A DNA stretch of 64,000 bases from Przewalskia tangutica (taxonomy: Eukaryota; Streptophyta; Magnoliopsida; Solanales; Solanaceae), in contig CM056723.1 of assembly GCA_029844215.1 (NCBI GenBank), forward strand, positions 10,066,980-10,130,979. The letters are read 5' to 3'. Position 1 is the stretch's first letter. Every line of letters starts with the position of its first letter. Positions 22,542 through 33,345 of this stretch are shown in pieces. The notes under the pieces are model-generated. The model had not been told where the DNA came from, searched no databases, and saw only the letters and a program-made list of their open reading frames with translations. A program made the translations under genes and the position numbers.

Positions 22542-24175
22542 TCAACGTGTGAAGGGGATGGCTTGTTTGTGGGCAAGAACATCCTCCAAGTATCTCTTTG
22601 CCTTGTTCAAAGGCATCTTCCTAAGGGCGTGCGCTGTTTCTCTAGTATTCTACAAGTAGATAATAAATACACAATAAGAAAGCATGCAGAGATTAGAATA
22701 ACCATCAGAAATTATAGAATCGTTAAATGTAACTCCGACTGATGCAGAACTGGACAGAAGAAAGAACATTGATCCAAGCGAACCAATTCTCAACAGAAAA
22801 GTAAATGTTCTGAATAAAAGTAGTCAAGGAATAGTTTTATGCTATGGGTGAATGATTGGAAAAAAATATTGGTCAAATATTAAATGATGAATAATCAGAG
22901 GTAGTGTTCTCAAAATCAATGTCTGAAAATATGCTTTGCCCTGATGAAATCATCAAAGCACCAAGTGGTCAGTGGAAGCTGCAACTTCTTTAATTAAGAG
23001 CCTATTACAGGTCAGATCAGCAAGAAAAATCTCATAGATTAAGGGTGTGTTTTCCAATTTTCCCTTGTTTGGTTGGTCAAAATGTTTTGGAAAAGAAAAT
23101 AACTTCCCTAAGGGGAGTAGGGAAAACAAGTTTCATAAGTGATATTCCAAGTTCATTATCTACTCACCACCCAACGCCCTCACCCCCACTTCCCACCCCA
23201 CCCCTATAGTATTTTGCTAGATTACATATATATTCTCTTGGGATAATATTTTTTTGCTTACTTCACCAAACACTAGAAATAAGTAAGAAATTCCAAGTAA
23301 ATATTCTCCTTCATACTAAACACACACTACATGGCAAAACTGCAAGTATTCATCAACATTCAAATTGCACAGTACCGCCCAATTCTGTCATACACAAATC
23401 AAAACAGAATTGACACAAATATTTTAACAAAGCGTAACAGAACTGTCAAAAAATGTTCACCTATTACTTAATTGAAGGATACATTTACTTAAACCAAGGC
23501 AAATTATTTTACTGGAACTAAATCACAAAAAACAAGGTTGCTGAATCCAGAAAAAGGGAACTGCTACTTTAACAAATCTTATAATGAAATATGTGAGAAA
23601 GAACAACAAGATATATTGAACCCCAAAAAGCAACACACAAAAATAGCAGAAGCCAATAGCTTGCAAAGCAGAAAATCACGTTAGATCAAATTTATCACAA
23701 AAATAAACTGTCCAAATTTATATGACACAGTTTGGATTTCTCGAGTCAAAACTTATTTATTTTGACCGTGCATTCAGACATAGTACAATCTTTTAAGGTT
23801 TTAAAAAATTAATTTACATATTTAGAAACTAGATAAAAAGTAGTATAAGTCACAAGAATTAACAATTTAAAATATTTAAAGAGCATACGAATATATCACA
23901 ACGGAGACACACCTTGAAATGGACTCTGAGACTCGAGCCCCTTGCTTTGCAAGCTGATACAACACAAACCCATGTCAAAATATTAAAATAAATCAACATA
24001 TTAAAGTGCTATAAACATCACAGTGTTGCAACTTAAATGTGTGTATAGTAATGGGTACTCACATTTGGTGGGGTTCTCTGGTTCATTTGAATACTTCACC
24101 TACATACAAAGCGAAGGATTAACACATACAAATCAATGGGATAATTCGAAGGGTTCACGTATTGATATTTACCAT
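22542..24175 (-). pseudogene. Truncated RPL17 copy (5' half only)
   Basis: Model: complement(join(22542..22649,23913..23953,24063..24099,24173..24175)), 62 aa. It keeps the ATG-only exon, exons 2 and 3 and the first 35 codons of exon 4. All splice sites are intact and I see one silent difference (Ala codon) from the parent. At the exact breakpoint the frame meets a TGA (22544-22542), half of which comes from the foreign sequence. The retained fragment lacks the extended loop and rRNA-contacting C-terminus, so it cannot act as a ribosomal protein. Promoter motifs are retained, so transcription into the downstream viral fragment is plausible. Confidence 0.88.
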
Positions 24176-24609
24176 GGCTGCTATTCCCCTCTGCAGCTGC
24201 TGATAGAGATGTCTTCTTGGATGCTAGGGTTTTCGTGTTAATTATATATATTCTGGTTAATTGGGCTGTGTTCATTTTTACTAGGCCTTTTGAAGTATTT
24301 GGGCCCTTAACCTGTGTTAGGCTTTCTTTTCAGCATGTGAACGCTTTCATTTAATCTATAGTCCGTTTTTCAAAATACTTAACTTGGTCGCGACTATAGG
24401 CAAACTTCATACAAATATTCTCCGATAGTTAGTCCTTGTGCAGGGATGGTTTCTAAACCCAGGATATGGTGAGGGTTACAGAGATAATATCTAACCGACG
24501 TCTTAACTATAGTTAGTCCTTGTGCAGGATAAAATGAATCAACACTAATAGAATTTTATTTAGTAAAATTATGCAATGCATGTCACTTTATTACAACAAA
24601 TCAAACAAT
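22544..24609. repeat. Segmental duplicate of 12347-14416
   Basis: A 2.07-kb block in the same orientation matches 12347-14416 almost base for base. Differences seen are scattered substitutions and a few indels, for example an extra CATG near 24580 and loss of one A near 24115. It contains the RPL17 promoter, exons 1-3, intron 3 with its miniature element and part of exon 4. One end abuts viral DNA and the other (24609) abuts the 3' flank of the reductase gene. High identity in introns points to a recent event. Confidence 0.93.
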
Positions 24610-25088
24610 TAGGAGTTCATGTTTCATTCCATCTCCAATGTGGACTCTTAACAAAGAAACTTTTGTTAATAATAATGTCATTGATTTATCAATCTCCACC
24701 TCAGTGGGCAAACAGCAGCAGTCTTTCTCGAAAGCGTATGGAGATGGTTTGACCAAAGGAAGTACACCAATACTCCAATAGTTCCGAAACAAGCATGTAT
24801 TGACATGCAAGCAAATAACAAAATTACAGGTTTTTACAACTGACATGAACTAAAACAAAATTATCAACCCCAGTTTCAAAGTTTCTAAAAATGATTACTC
24901 AGCTAAGAAAATGAAAAAATAAGAGGGGAAACTGCAGTAAAATGGTAAGCCAGGCCCATCTCCTACCACTATATTAACAAGTTCCTTTTCCGCAGGCACA
25001 GTCTGAGGCTGCAGCTCGGGCATAACATAAATAATTTCCCTTTCAATTCTTCTCTGTAAGCAAGCAAAATGAGGGATTTTGTAGACTT

Positions 25089-28000
25089 CTACATAACCAT
25101 CCCCCCATCGATGGTCAAAACCTGTAAAGGAGATTAATATTCTTAATAAAACAGCTGTTTTAACCTGAGGTAGCAAGAGATAAGCTCTAGATAAAAGATG
25201 TATGAAACTACATAACACAGAAATACCTGTCCAGTGATATAGCTGGCTGCGGGATTGAGTGCTAGGAATTCCACTAGTCCAGCAACTTCTTCAGGTTGAC
25301 CATAGCGTCCTGTGTTATTGTGAAACCAAAGTTAGTCAATATAACTATGGTTTAAAGGAACTCTACTGTCCTTTCATTTGTAAGATATAGATATGAACCA
25401 AAGTCTAGGAAATGTTTGATGCAAGTGGAAGAATGGGAAATCTTCCCTTCTAGCAAGATTCATACTCTCAGTTGATGGTTTTCAGTTCAAAGTTAGTTTT
25501 TACTTCATTTTCTAGAGTCAAGATTCTGTTAATGCATAGGAAATATTGTCAATGCCTCTGATGTTGGCCTATTCTACTAGGGGTCCTTGTCTTATAACAC
25601 AAATTGTAGAATTTTCTTGTTTTAGATGTGCTCTTCTCATCATTATGTTGAGATATATTTGCTAAGAATACTTTAAAATGATATCTGCTCTCACCTAAGG
25701 GAACACTTTGCAAAATTTTCTTTTCAATGTCTTCACTTAGCTTGGCAGTCATATCAGATGCAATGAACCCAGGGGCAACAGCATTAACCTGTCGAAAGAT
25801 AAAATTTCGCATAAATGATTACTTGTGACCCATAAGAATTCATTATATCATCCAAAAGAAAAAAGAGGCATAAGAAGTCATTAGCTTTTTATCAGAAATA
25901 GTTCCTTTATAATATGCTTTACAAAATCCTTCGTAACTAGCATCAAGATAAACAGCCGAGCCTAAGTGATATAAGGGGGAATGATTAAGAGCACTTACAG
26001 TAATATTCCTGCTGGCATATTCTTTTGCAACACTCTTGGTTAAGCCAATGACTCCTGCTTTAGCAGCACTATAGTTGGCTTGCCCAGGATTGCCAACTAA
26101 ACCAACAACAGAAGATATGTTGATGATTCTACCCTGCAAAGTGCAGATCACGCTTAAATAAAAATTCTGGAGTATATAAGGAAATAATATAAAAAAGTGC
26201 ATTGCATTGCTTTGATCTTAGTGATCAATATCTTTTCAAGGACCAGAATATATCACTAGATAAACATGATGGCAACAGTCTCATTATTTGGCATCTGGCA
26301 CAACCTAGCCTATCTTAACGCTCTCAAGGATCAAAGAATTGGTTGCTTGTTTTGTATGAGTAACACCTGGTTCAAAAATTGATTGAAAAGGTAACTGTCG
26401 GCAATATAGCAGGTGACGGAATCTAAGAAAATGACACCAGCAACTGGAATTCATGAAAAGTAATAGGTGGAAACAGATTCTAAAATCAAAACCATTCATT
26501 CAACTGATTTCCGATACAACAATATCCAAATTTTGCAGCTGAAATCAATGCAACTTTTGATGCTTCTAACAAGAGAGGAAACTAACTGATGCGACAATTT
26601 TAGTGTAGAATGAATTGTAAAGAATGAATTTCGGGTCTAACTCAACCCCAAAGCTAACTTGTAGGGTGAGGATTGTTCAAGTCCATATAAGGAGTCCATG
26701 TTCTCATTTCATTTCCGATGTGAGAATCTTAACACTCCCCCGTGCACCCAGACCTCGTTAACTGGAGCGTGAACAATATAATTTGGAAGCCCAACAACGG
26801 AGAACAATATCATTTCTGAAATGCAAGAGGTAGATGGACAAATTTACCTTTTTCTTTTTCATCATGATTTTAGCTGCAGCCTGCAACAAGAAGAAAGATC
26901 CCTTGTAAGAACCTTATCTTAATATATGCAGGTTTTAGGAGGAGGGGTTGGGGGACGCAACCAAAATACCAATTGAAACAGAGCTAGCGTATAGACCTGT
27001 GTGCAGAGAAAAACTCCTGTAAGATTCAACTCAATAACCTCCTGCCACTGAGACTTCTTCATTCTCATCAACAAGGTATCACGCGTGATACCTGAAAAGA
27101 AGAATAAGAGAACTACTGATAAAAAATTCTAATAAAACTTGATGTAAAACAGGATGACTGTTGCTAACCTGCACTAATAAATATTTTTTCACTTGTATAT
27201 TTGAGGTAAAAACATGTTCCTCTTTAACTAGAAAGTTCCACAGATTTTTTTGGATGCTTAAAAAATAAGTGAAAAAGGCAGTAGCTCACCTGCATTATTT
27301 ATCAAGATATCAACGGTTCCCCATCGATCAACCACCTGCAGATGTATGAATTATGAGGTGCAATCTAGATGGCAACAACTGCGATAAGATCAACCATTTA
27401 CTAATATTACTAGCAAAAGAGTGTGCTTACAGCTTTCATCATGGATTCTACATCTTCTTCTTTTGAAACGTCGCCTCCAAAAGCAAAGGCTTCGCCACCA
27501 CATGCTTCAATCTACAAAATACAACTTCTTGAGTTCACTCAGAAAATATCTTTTTTTTTATGAACATGACAAACAGCCTAAAGCATAAACCTGATAATTT
27601 GTTCCCCCACCCAAGAATAAATGATGCTGGTTGAAGAAGCAGTCAATGAGATTTTTCAAATCTAAAAAGCAATCAAACAATGGATGGAAGTGTTTGTCAA
27701 GTGAGTGTCACACATTTTTCTATCAGGCCTCTACCGTATGTCTTTCTTTGTTACAGTCTTACAGAAAGGACTATGAAGATGTTCTTTATCTTTGACTGAG
27801 TAGAATACGAGCAGGTTTCATTCATTTACAAGACTGATATAAACCAAAGTAATCTATGATTGCCAACATTTTGGGATGGAACTTACATGAAGATTAGTGA
27901 AACCAAACACAAAGACTTAACCTAAACATACACATCATGATAGATAAGGATTAGCCAAGGAAAGAAAACATACCTGTTATAATTTACAAGTATAAAATAC

Positions 28001-31000
28001 AACATACCCAGTGAAATCCCACAACGTGGGTCTGAAGAGGGTAGAGTGTACACAGACCTTACCTCCACCTTGATAGGTAGATACAAGTATAAAATACAAG
28101 CCCTATAATTTCACCAATCAATTACCATATATATCCACAACTTTATCAACCTTTCGTAGAAGAGTATTACCAGCAAAGATAAAATTCATTTTGCTTTTAT
28201 GGTTCGGTACAAGTAATCAGATCAGTAGTCTTATCAGAAAAATTCTAATGAAGAGCAGAGAGCAGAATCAGTTTTCCATGTTTGACCAGTAGTCTTATCA
28301 GAAAAATTCTAATGAAGAGCAGAATCAGTTTTCCATGTTTGACCTGTTCTTGGAGTCAGAGAAGACCTTGCTCTCTCTATTAAAAAACACTGTAATGCAT
28401 TAATGTTGAACCTTGTTGTCTTCACCCTATATTTTCTGACATGCCATGACCACACCTAGGACGTCATTTTTCTTGCTTCATGGCACCAAACCAGTATAAG
28501 AACTAGGTAGAACTCAATTTGTCTCCAATAAGATGAAAGGATCAGAAACTAACACTATTTATAGTTTTATACTATGATGGAGGTGATTTATGTTGCTCGC
28601 ACAGCAGTTTAAGTAATAAGTTTTAGCTTTATCACATCGTTGGAGAATAAGTCCCTGCCTTGAAGTGTAGTTTGAGCTTCAGTTCCATCTTTCTCAAACT
28701 TGTAGCTTTAATATGTAATAAAGCCGTCTTTAACAATATGAAGATCATATTTCACTTAATGTTTTCACAGCTGAAGTATGCACAAAACAAACAAGAAGGC
28801 CAACAGCCGGAGGATAAGATTTAAGGTCTTGAAAGAGGAGCTCTCACTCGAGAATTTCAAAATTCGCTTTGGTGTAGCTGATATCACTTGCTTCTATCAG
28901 TTAAGTTTCAGTTCCCAAATAGACCAAAGAAAAACAAAACACCGTACAATATGTCATAATCCAGTCTATTTTGAAGAACTCTACCTCCCTCTCATGAACC
29001 GGTAATTACCAGTGTTAGTTGAAGATTATTTTGATATATTTGCACTTTGCATCATATACATCTCAAAAATATATGTCAAAAAATTAGTCAAATTTAATAA
29101 CCACTTTAATTAATATTATATTATAACATAGTTCCTAAGTTAACTTTCCTTTTATAACTGAGAAATCCCATGTGAGTTAGCTGGCCCAATCCCACTTGGC
29201 CCACAGGTTTGAAGCTTGGGGAGTATGAGCCTGCCCATCTACCTGGCTCCCACTTAAATACCATGCTTTACGACAATTCTATAATGAAACCCGGGGAAGT
29301 ATGGACCCACCACTCTCAATAAAATTATATTAGTTGGTTAGATGACTAAAATATAATGATAAAACAAACTTTAACTAAATGGAGGTTTATGTAATGTACC
29401 TTAGAACTATTTTAAATTGGGAGGTCCCTTAAAAGTTGACAATGTAATTAACCCAGCAAAAGTAAAAGCAAAACAAGAAATCACATGGAAGATGGAGTAT
29501 TCTGTGTGGTAGAGATATCTTCCAAACATCAGACTGACGTCAGAGATACAGTTCATGCTTCAAGTAATTAAAATGAAATTTTCAGCAGGAAATGGATGGG
29601 CTATGGATAGTAATCTATACCAAAAACTATACTAAATTATTACTGAAAAAAGGAACACACACCTCTTTGGAAACTTCTTCTGCCTCCTTTGAAGATCTCG
29701 CATAGTTCACTAGGACCTGCCAACAACATTGAACTTTATATCAAGCAGGTTGGTGGAGTGTGCAAGAATTTATAAATTGATCAGTATTAATGCCTGTGTA
29801 TCCACCTGTGTCAACTTAAGAACATTATCGAAAGTTTCCAAAAGAACTTAAATCTAAGGATTCCACATTTTTTTAAATGCCCGACAACTTCACGCAGTAA
29901 ATTAATCTAAAGAAGAAGATGAGAAGGAGGGCCCGCTTCCCTTTCTACTCTGTCCCGTATTAACTTCTCCTACTTATTAACGGCAATTTCACCCAAAAAC
30001 AATATAGAGTAACATAAACTATTATTCGGGTGACTAGTTTATGTTTTTCACATTTCAAACTATCCTTTTAAAGCCTTTTATACTCACTCAAAATTATATG
30101 TTTAAACATTTTACTCTAAGACGATGCACAGAGCAAAGAAAGTCATTGCTAAAGGACAGAGAGAGTACTTCCCATTGTTTCACTTCTAAACTATTGCCAA
30201 CGGAAACACAACTTGAGCAACTACCATAGCACCTTTAAGCTGATGCTGTTTTACAGTGAAACCACAGAGGTCACCAACACCATAGCGTACAAATGAAAGA
30301 GTAATATTAGATAAATTCGAGTAATACACTATCAAAGAACAAGTTCTCTGGTTGCCCGGGGCTTTGGTTCAATGGCAAAGGTAGTAGAGGATGTGTGGCA
30401 GGCAGGTGTCACGAGTTCCAAAACTAGCTGTTGAACAAACTCAGGCATTTAAGTGGAGTAGGATAGAGGCACAACCCATTATCCACCAAATGTCAAAGCT
30501 GAAAAAGCACATCTTTTAACGGAAAAAAAATCTGGTTTTCTGGCAGTTAACACTCCTGTATTAATTAGTTACAGTTGGAAGGCAAAGAATCTCAAAACCA
30601 AGAGAGTTCAATATTTATAAAAATGGAACACAATGCTGACCTTACAACCAGCCTTTCCCAAAGCCAAAGCAATTGCCTTCCCTATTCCTCTAGAAGCTCC
30701 GGTGACAATAACAACGGGAGCTTCAACTTTTGCAGCAGCCTCAACTCCAGCTTGTTCAGTGGTTGCCACCTGAGCTCTCACACCTGATCATATCACAATC
30801 TTATTATACATATATACATCACATTATAAACAAAGGAACATATAAAGAAACACACAAAAAAACCGCCTAAAATGAGGTCGCAGAAACAGATTGGAAGATT
30901 TTGGAAACAAAGGAATCCAAAATTTAATGGCCCGTTTGGCCCCACATAATTTTCATTTTTTTCAGAATTGTATTTCGGTATCATGTTTGGACATAGAACT

Positions 31001-32227
31001 GTTACAATTTTCCGAAATTCAACTTAATATTCCGGAATTCGAAAAACTCTAAATACGTGTTTTCACATTTTTCACTCCAAATCACTCACAAAAAATTCAA
31101 CATTTTTCCAAGTTGTATTCATGTCCAAACACAACTCCACTTTCCAAATTCCATTTCTCAACTTTTTTCCAAATACTCCTTTTTTCCTTCAAATTTCACA
31201 TTTTTATGTCCATTGCACACTCACCAACAAACCTTTGACTTTGACTGTGAAAAGCTCCAAATAGTGCTCGACGCTCTCTTTCCTATTCCGTAAACTAATA
31301 ACTTATAATAGACGAGCCCATTATCTGGCTGTTCTGATACCTTTCGATACAAGATAGGGCCGTTCACATGAAAGAAAAAAATGAATCCTTTCTTGCTTTT
31401 GACAAAATAAAGGAATACCTCCATTCTAGTGCCTACAACGCCAGGAAGCCTCATCGATAGATAGATAGAAAACCCCGGCAAAGGACTGAACTTTTTTTTT
31501 ATAAACGAAAAATCCAACTCAAAGTCGAACGCAGGAAACTCTACCTACAGAAGCCTCAATTCAGGAGGGGTAAGGCAAGCAACTCCTCTTTCCGAAGAAG
31601 AGTGCCTGCCCGAGCTGACCTGATTTACCCCTTCTCGTTGGATGACCGGCCCTTTCTTAGACTTGAGAGCGACTTGCCCTCGAGTACAGGCTAACCAAAA
31701 GATACAAGCGCACTTTCTATAGCTGAACGCGAGGGAAAGGTCGTGTATACTGATACGGACTCTCCTGTAAGTCGAGCAGCTTTCGTTCCTCTCTTAGAAT
31801 TGCTTTCTTAGAGTGAAAGCTCAACAAGCGTCTCATAGACTACGTGGGGGGACTTTCGGATATGCCTTCCCTGTCTTATGTTATCGCCGCTGTTGATGGG
31901 CTAAAGGCGCGGGGCCTCCCGTGTGAGGTCAGGTGATGGTCAACAACTCAGGCAGTTTTTTTTTCGAACAGTCTCAACGTCCTCGTTGAGAGTCGCTCTG
32001 CGAGACGTCTAGTAGTCTCTGACTTGGTCTTCGAAGAGTGGAAGAAAAGGCTACCGACTTGGCCTACTTTGACTACGCTATTCTTTTTATCGAGTCAAAT
32101 GTTGGAAATGAGTATGTCTATCATATCCAAAAACGTGTGTATATACATTTCAAAAACAAAAAATTGCATTTAGGATGTAGAGTCAATTAATTCTATGAGT
32201 AGTCAATTATATACATACATTTGTTAA

Positions 32228-32267
<40 letters not shown>

Positions 32268-33345
32268 AAAATTTATTAATGTGAATAAAGTTGATCCTAT
32301 TATTAATGACTCGAACAATTGGGGCTCCGCACGTCGGAAACATCGTTTCTACACACGTGCACACGTTGTACCAAGGAGTGTAAATTTCCTTAGTGAAAGA
32401 GATATTGATACGTATACGAAATGTTTGAGACATGAAATGATATACGGTTATTGGCCAAATGACGAGCGTTTCACGTTGGTAAATGAAGGAAGAAGTGTAC
32501 GATGTGTAAAAGATGAAACGAGTCGGAAATCGCCGCGGAGACGTGAAGGGCCGCGACGCCTGACTTCTGGTTGGTTACTGGAAGTTGAGCGCCGCGGCGC
32601 CTCAGAGGCAGTGAGTTCGACGGAAGACAGAAAATTTCTGACTTTTGGGCTGGTCTTGGAGCATTAATTCTCCATTACTTGGCACATGAATTCAACCATT
32701 ATTTGGCTGAATTGTAACCCCACAATAAGTGTCATTACTTGGCTATATGGAAAGTCATCTTCATCACACTATAAATTGAGTTTTTTGGCTCATTTGAACA
32801 CTTGAAATCAGATTTTCAGAATACTTATTCCTCTCTTGCTTTATTTCATACACTCAAAAGACTCCTTTTTTAGTAAACTCTTGAGTTTCCTTTACTCAAT
32901 TGTTTGTTGATGTTTTATCTAGAGAGCTAAGTTGTCAATTACCGCAAAATGATTTATACGGGGCAATATTGTCTTAACGACAGAGTGAATATCACTCGAC
33001 TCAGCAAACACATTTTCTTGTTCCTATTTTCCAGATTGTAATCTCAGTTGTTGTTACTTTCTTTCTCATTTCCTTGTAACCATTCAATTGTTGTAATTGT
33101 TGTCCTTCAATTGTAACTCACATATATATATATATCCAAATGGAAAGCAGTGAGCTAAGCAGGATTAGATCAGTCTTTTTACCTGAAGAAGAGGAAGACC
33201 AGCGGCACTGCAAGGCATGTGATGGCTGGACAGGAACGGACGGAAGGCGGAGATGCGACAGCTGGCGCCGTACGGAGGAGTTTGCGGCGGGGAAGGAGCG
33301 GAATTTGGAGGTGGCGGCGACGGAATTGAAGGCGAGAGTGGCCAT
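25089..33345 (-). CDS. KAR / fabG: 3-oxoacyl-[acyl-carrier-protein] reductase, plastid
   Basis: Model: complement(join(25089..25121,25227..25309,25695..25788,25999..26133,26848..26880,26997..27091,27290..27335,27431..27511,29663..29716,30641..30783,33183..33345)), 319 aa. This NADPH-dependent SDR enzyme makes the first reduction of each fatty-acid elongation cycle on ACP in the plastid stroma. Seen: a Ser/Arg-rich transit peptide in exon 1 (about 55 residues), the Rossmann motif VTGASRGIG, NNAG, the catalytic Ser in ISSVVG, the YSAAK Tyr/Lys pair, VNAVAPGFI and the C-terminal ITGQ...DGGMVM. All eleven exons join in phase, so the gene looks intact. Intron 1 (2.4 kb) is loaded with insertions and the 0.9-kb and 2.2-kb introns also hold repeats. 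Confidence 0.95.
28005..28090. mobile_element. SINE fragment in KAR intron
   Basis: The phrase CCCAGTGAAATCCCACAACGTGGGTCTG followed by GAGGGTAGAGTGTACACAGACCTTACC and CTTGATAGGTAGA matches the consensus of an abundant Solanaceae SINE (3' half). It lies in the large intron between 27512 and 29662. Confidence 0.6.
28223..28344. repeat. Imperfect tandem duplication, about 60 bp
   Basis: Positions 28223-28286 and 28287-28344 repeat CAGTAGTCTTATCAG...GTTTTCCATGTTTGAC. The first copy has an extra 6-bp GAGAGC-type slip. It lies in a KAR intron and has no obvious function. Confidence 0.8.
30928..31212. mobile_element. Miniature element in KAR intron 1
   Basis: It begins GGCCCGTTTGGCC and continues with TTTCATTTTTT, GTTTGGACAT and GTCCAAACACAACTCC phrases in opposite orientations, the style shared with 4289-4626 and 38703-38944. 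The right end is less clear (TTTTTATGTCC). No coding capacity. Confidence 0.5.
31258..32095. other. Probable mitochondrial DNA insertion (NUMT) in KAR intron 1
   Basis: Base composition jumps to nearly even GC against AT-rich surroundings. The texture (runs such as GAGGGGTAAGGCAAGCAACTCC, GACCGGCCCTTTC, GGCGCGGGGCCTCCCG, repeated CTTTCTTAGA words) is like plant mitochondrial intergenic DNA and unlike the adjacent nuclear intron. No complete mitochondrial gene was recognised. The assignment is from composition and style only. Confidence 0.45.
32263..33122. mobile_element. Probable solo LTR in KAR intron 1
   Basis: An 860-bp block starts TGTTGAAAA and ends AACTCACA, i.e. TG...CA termini, embedded in a TATATA microsatellite so that TATAT flanks both sides. 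A TATA-like word (CTATAAATTGAG, near 32768) and a following pyrimidine-rich leader resemble an LTR promoter. No reverse transcriptase or primer-binding site is adjacent. It ends only 60 bp from the exon 1 donor site. The low-complexity target makes the duplication weak evidence. Confidence 0.5.

Larger units (their letters stand above)
20278..22543 (-). mobile_element. Endogenous pararetrovirus (Caulimoviridae) fragment
   Basis: The block carries a capsid-type reading frame on the minus strand and about 240 bp of further presumably viral sequence up to the junction with copied RPL17 DNA at 22544. No movement protein, protease or reverse transcriptase is present, so only a part of a viral genome is integrated. 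A 54-bp direct repeat marks the low-coordinate end. A tRNA-Met primer-binding-like word (TGATATCAGAGCC, 22445-22457) lies on the plus strand, opposite to the capsid frame, which hints at an inverted rearrangement. Affinity to solendovirus/petuvirus-like elements of Solanaceae is by protein style only. Confidence 0.75.

Noticed and set aside
28778..29005. 75-codon frame in a KAR intron.
   Set aside because: No homology recognised. It sits within an intron on the opposite strand and lacks promoter or splice support.
32281..32667. 128-codon open frame on the plus strand in KAR intron 1.
   Set aside because: It lies within the probable solo LTR, has no known domain and is rich in Arg from the CpG-dense words.
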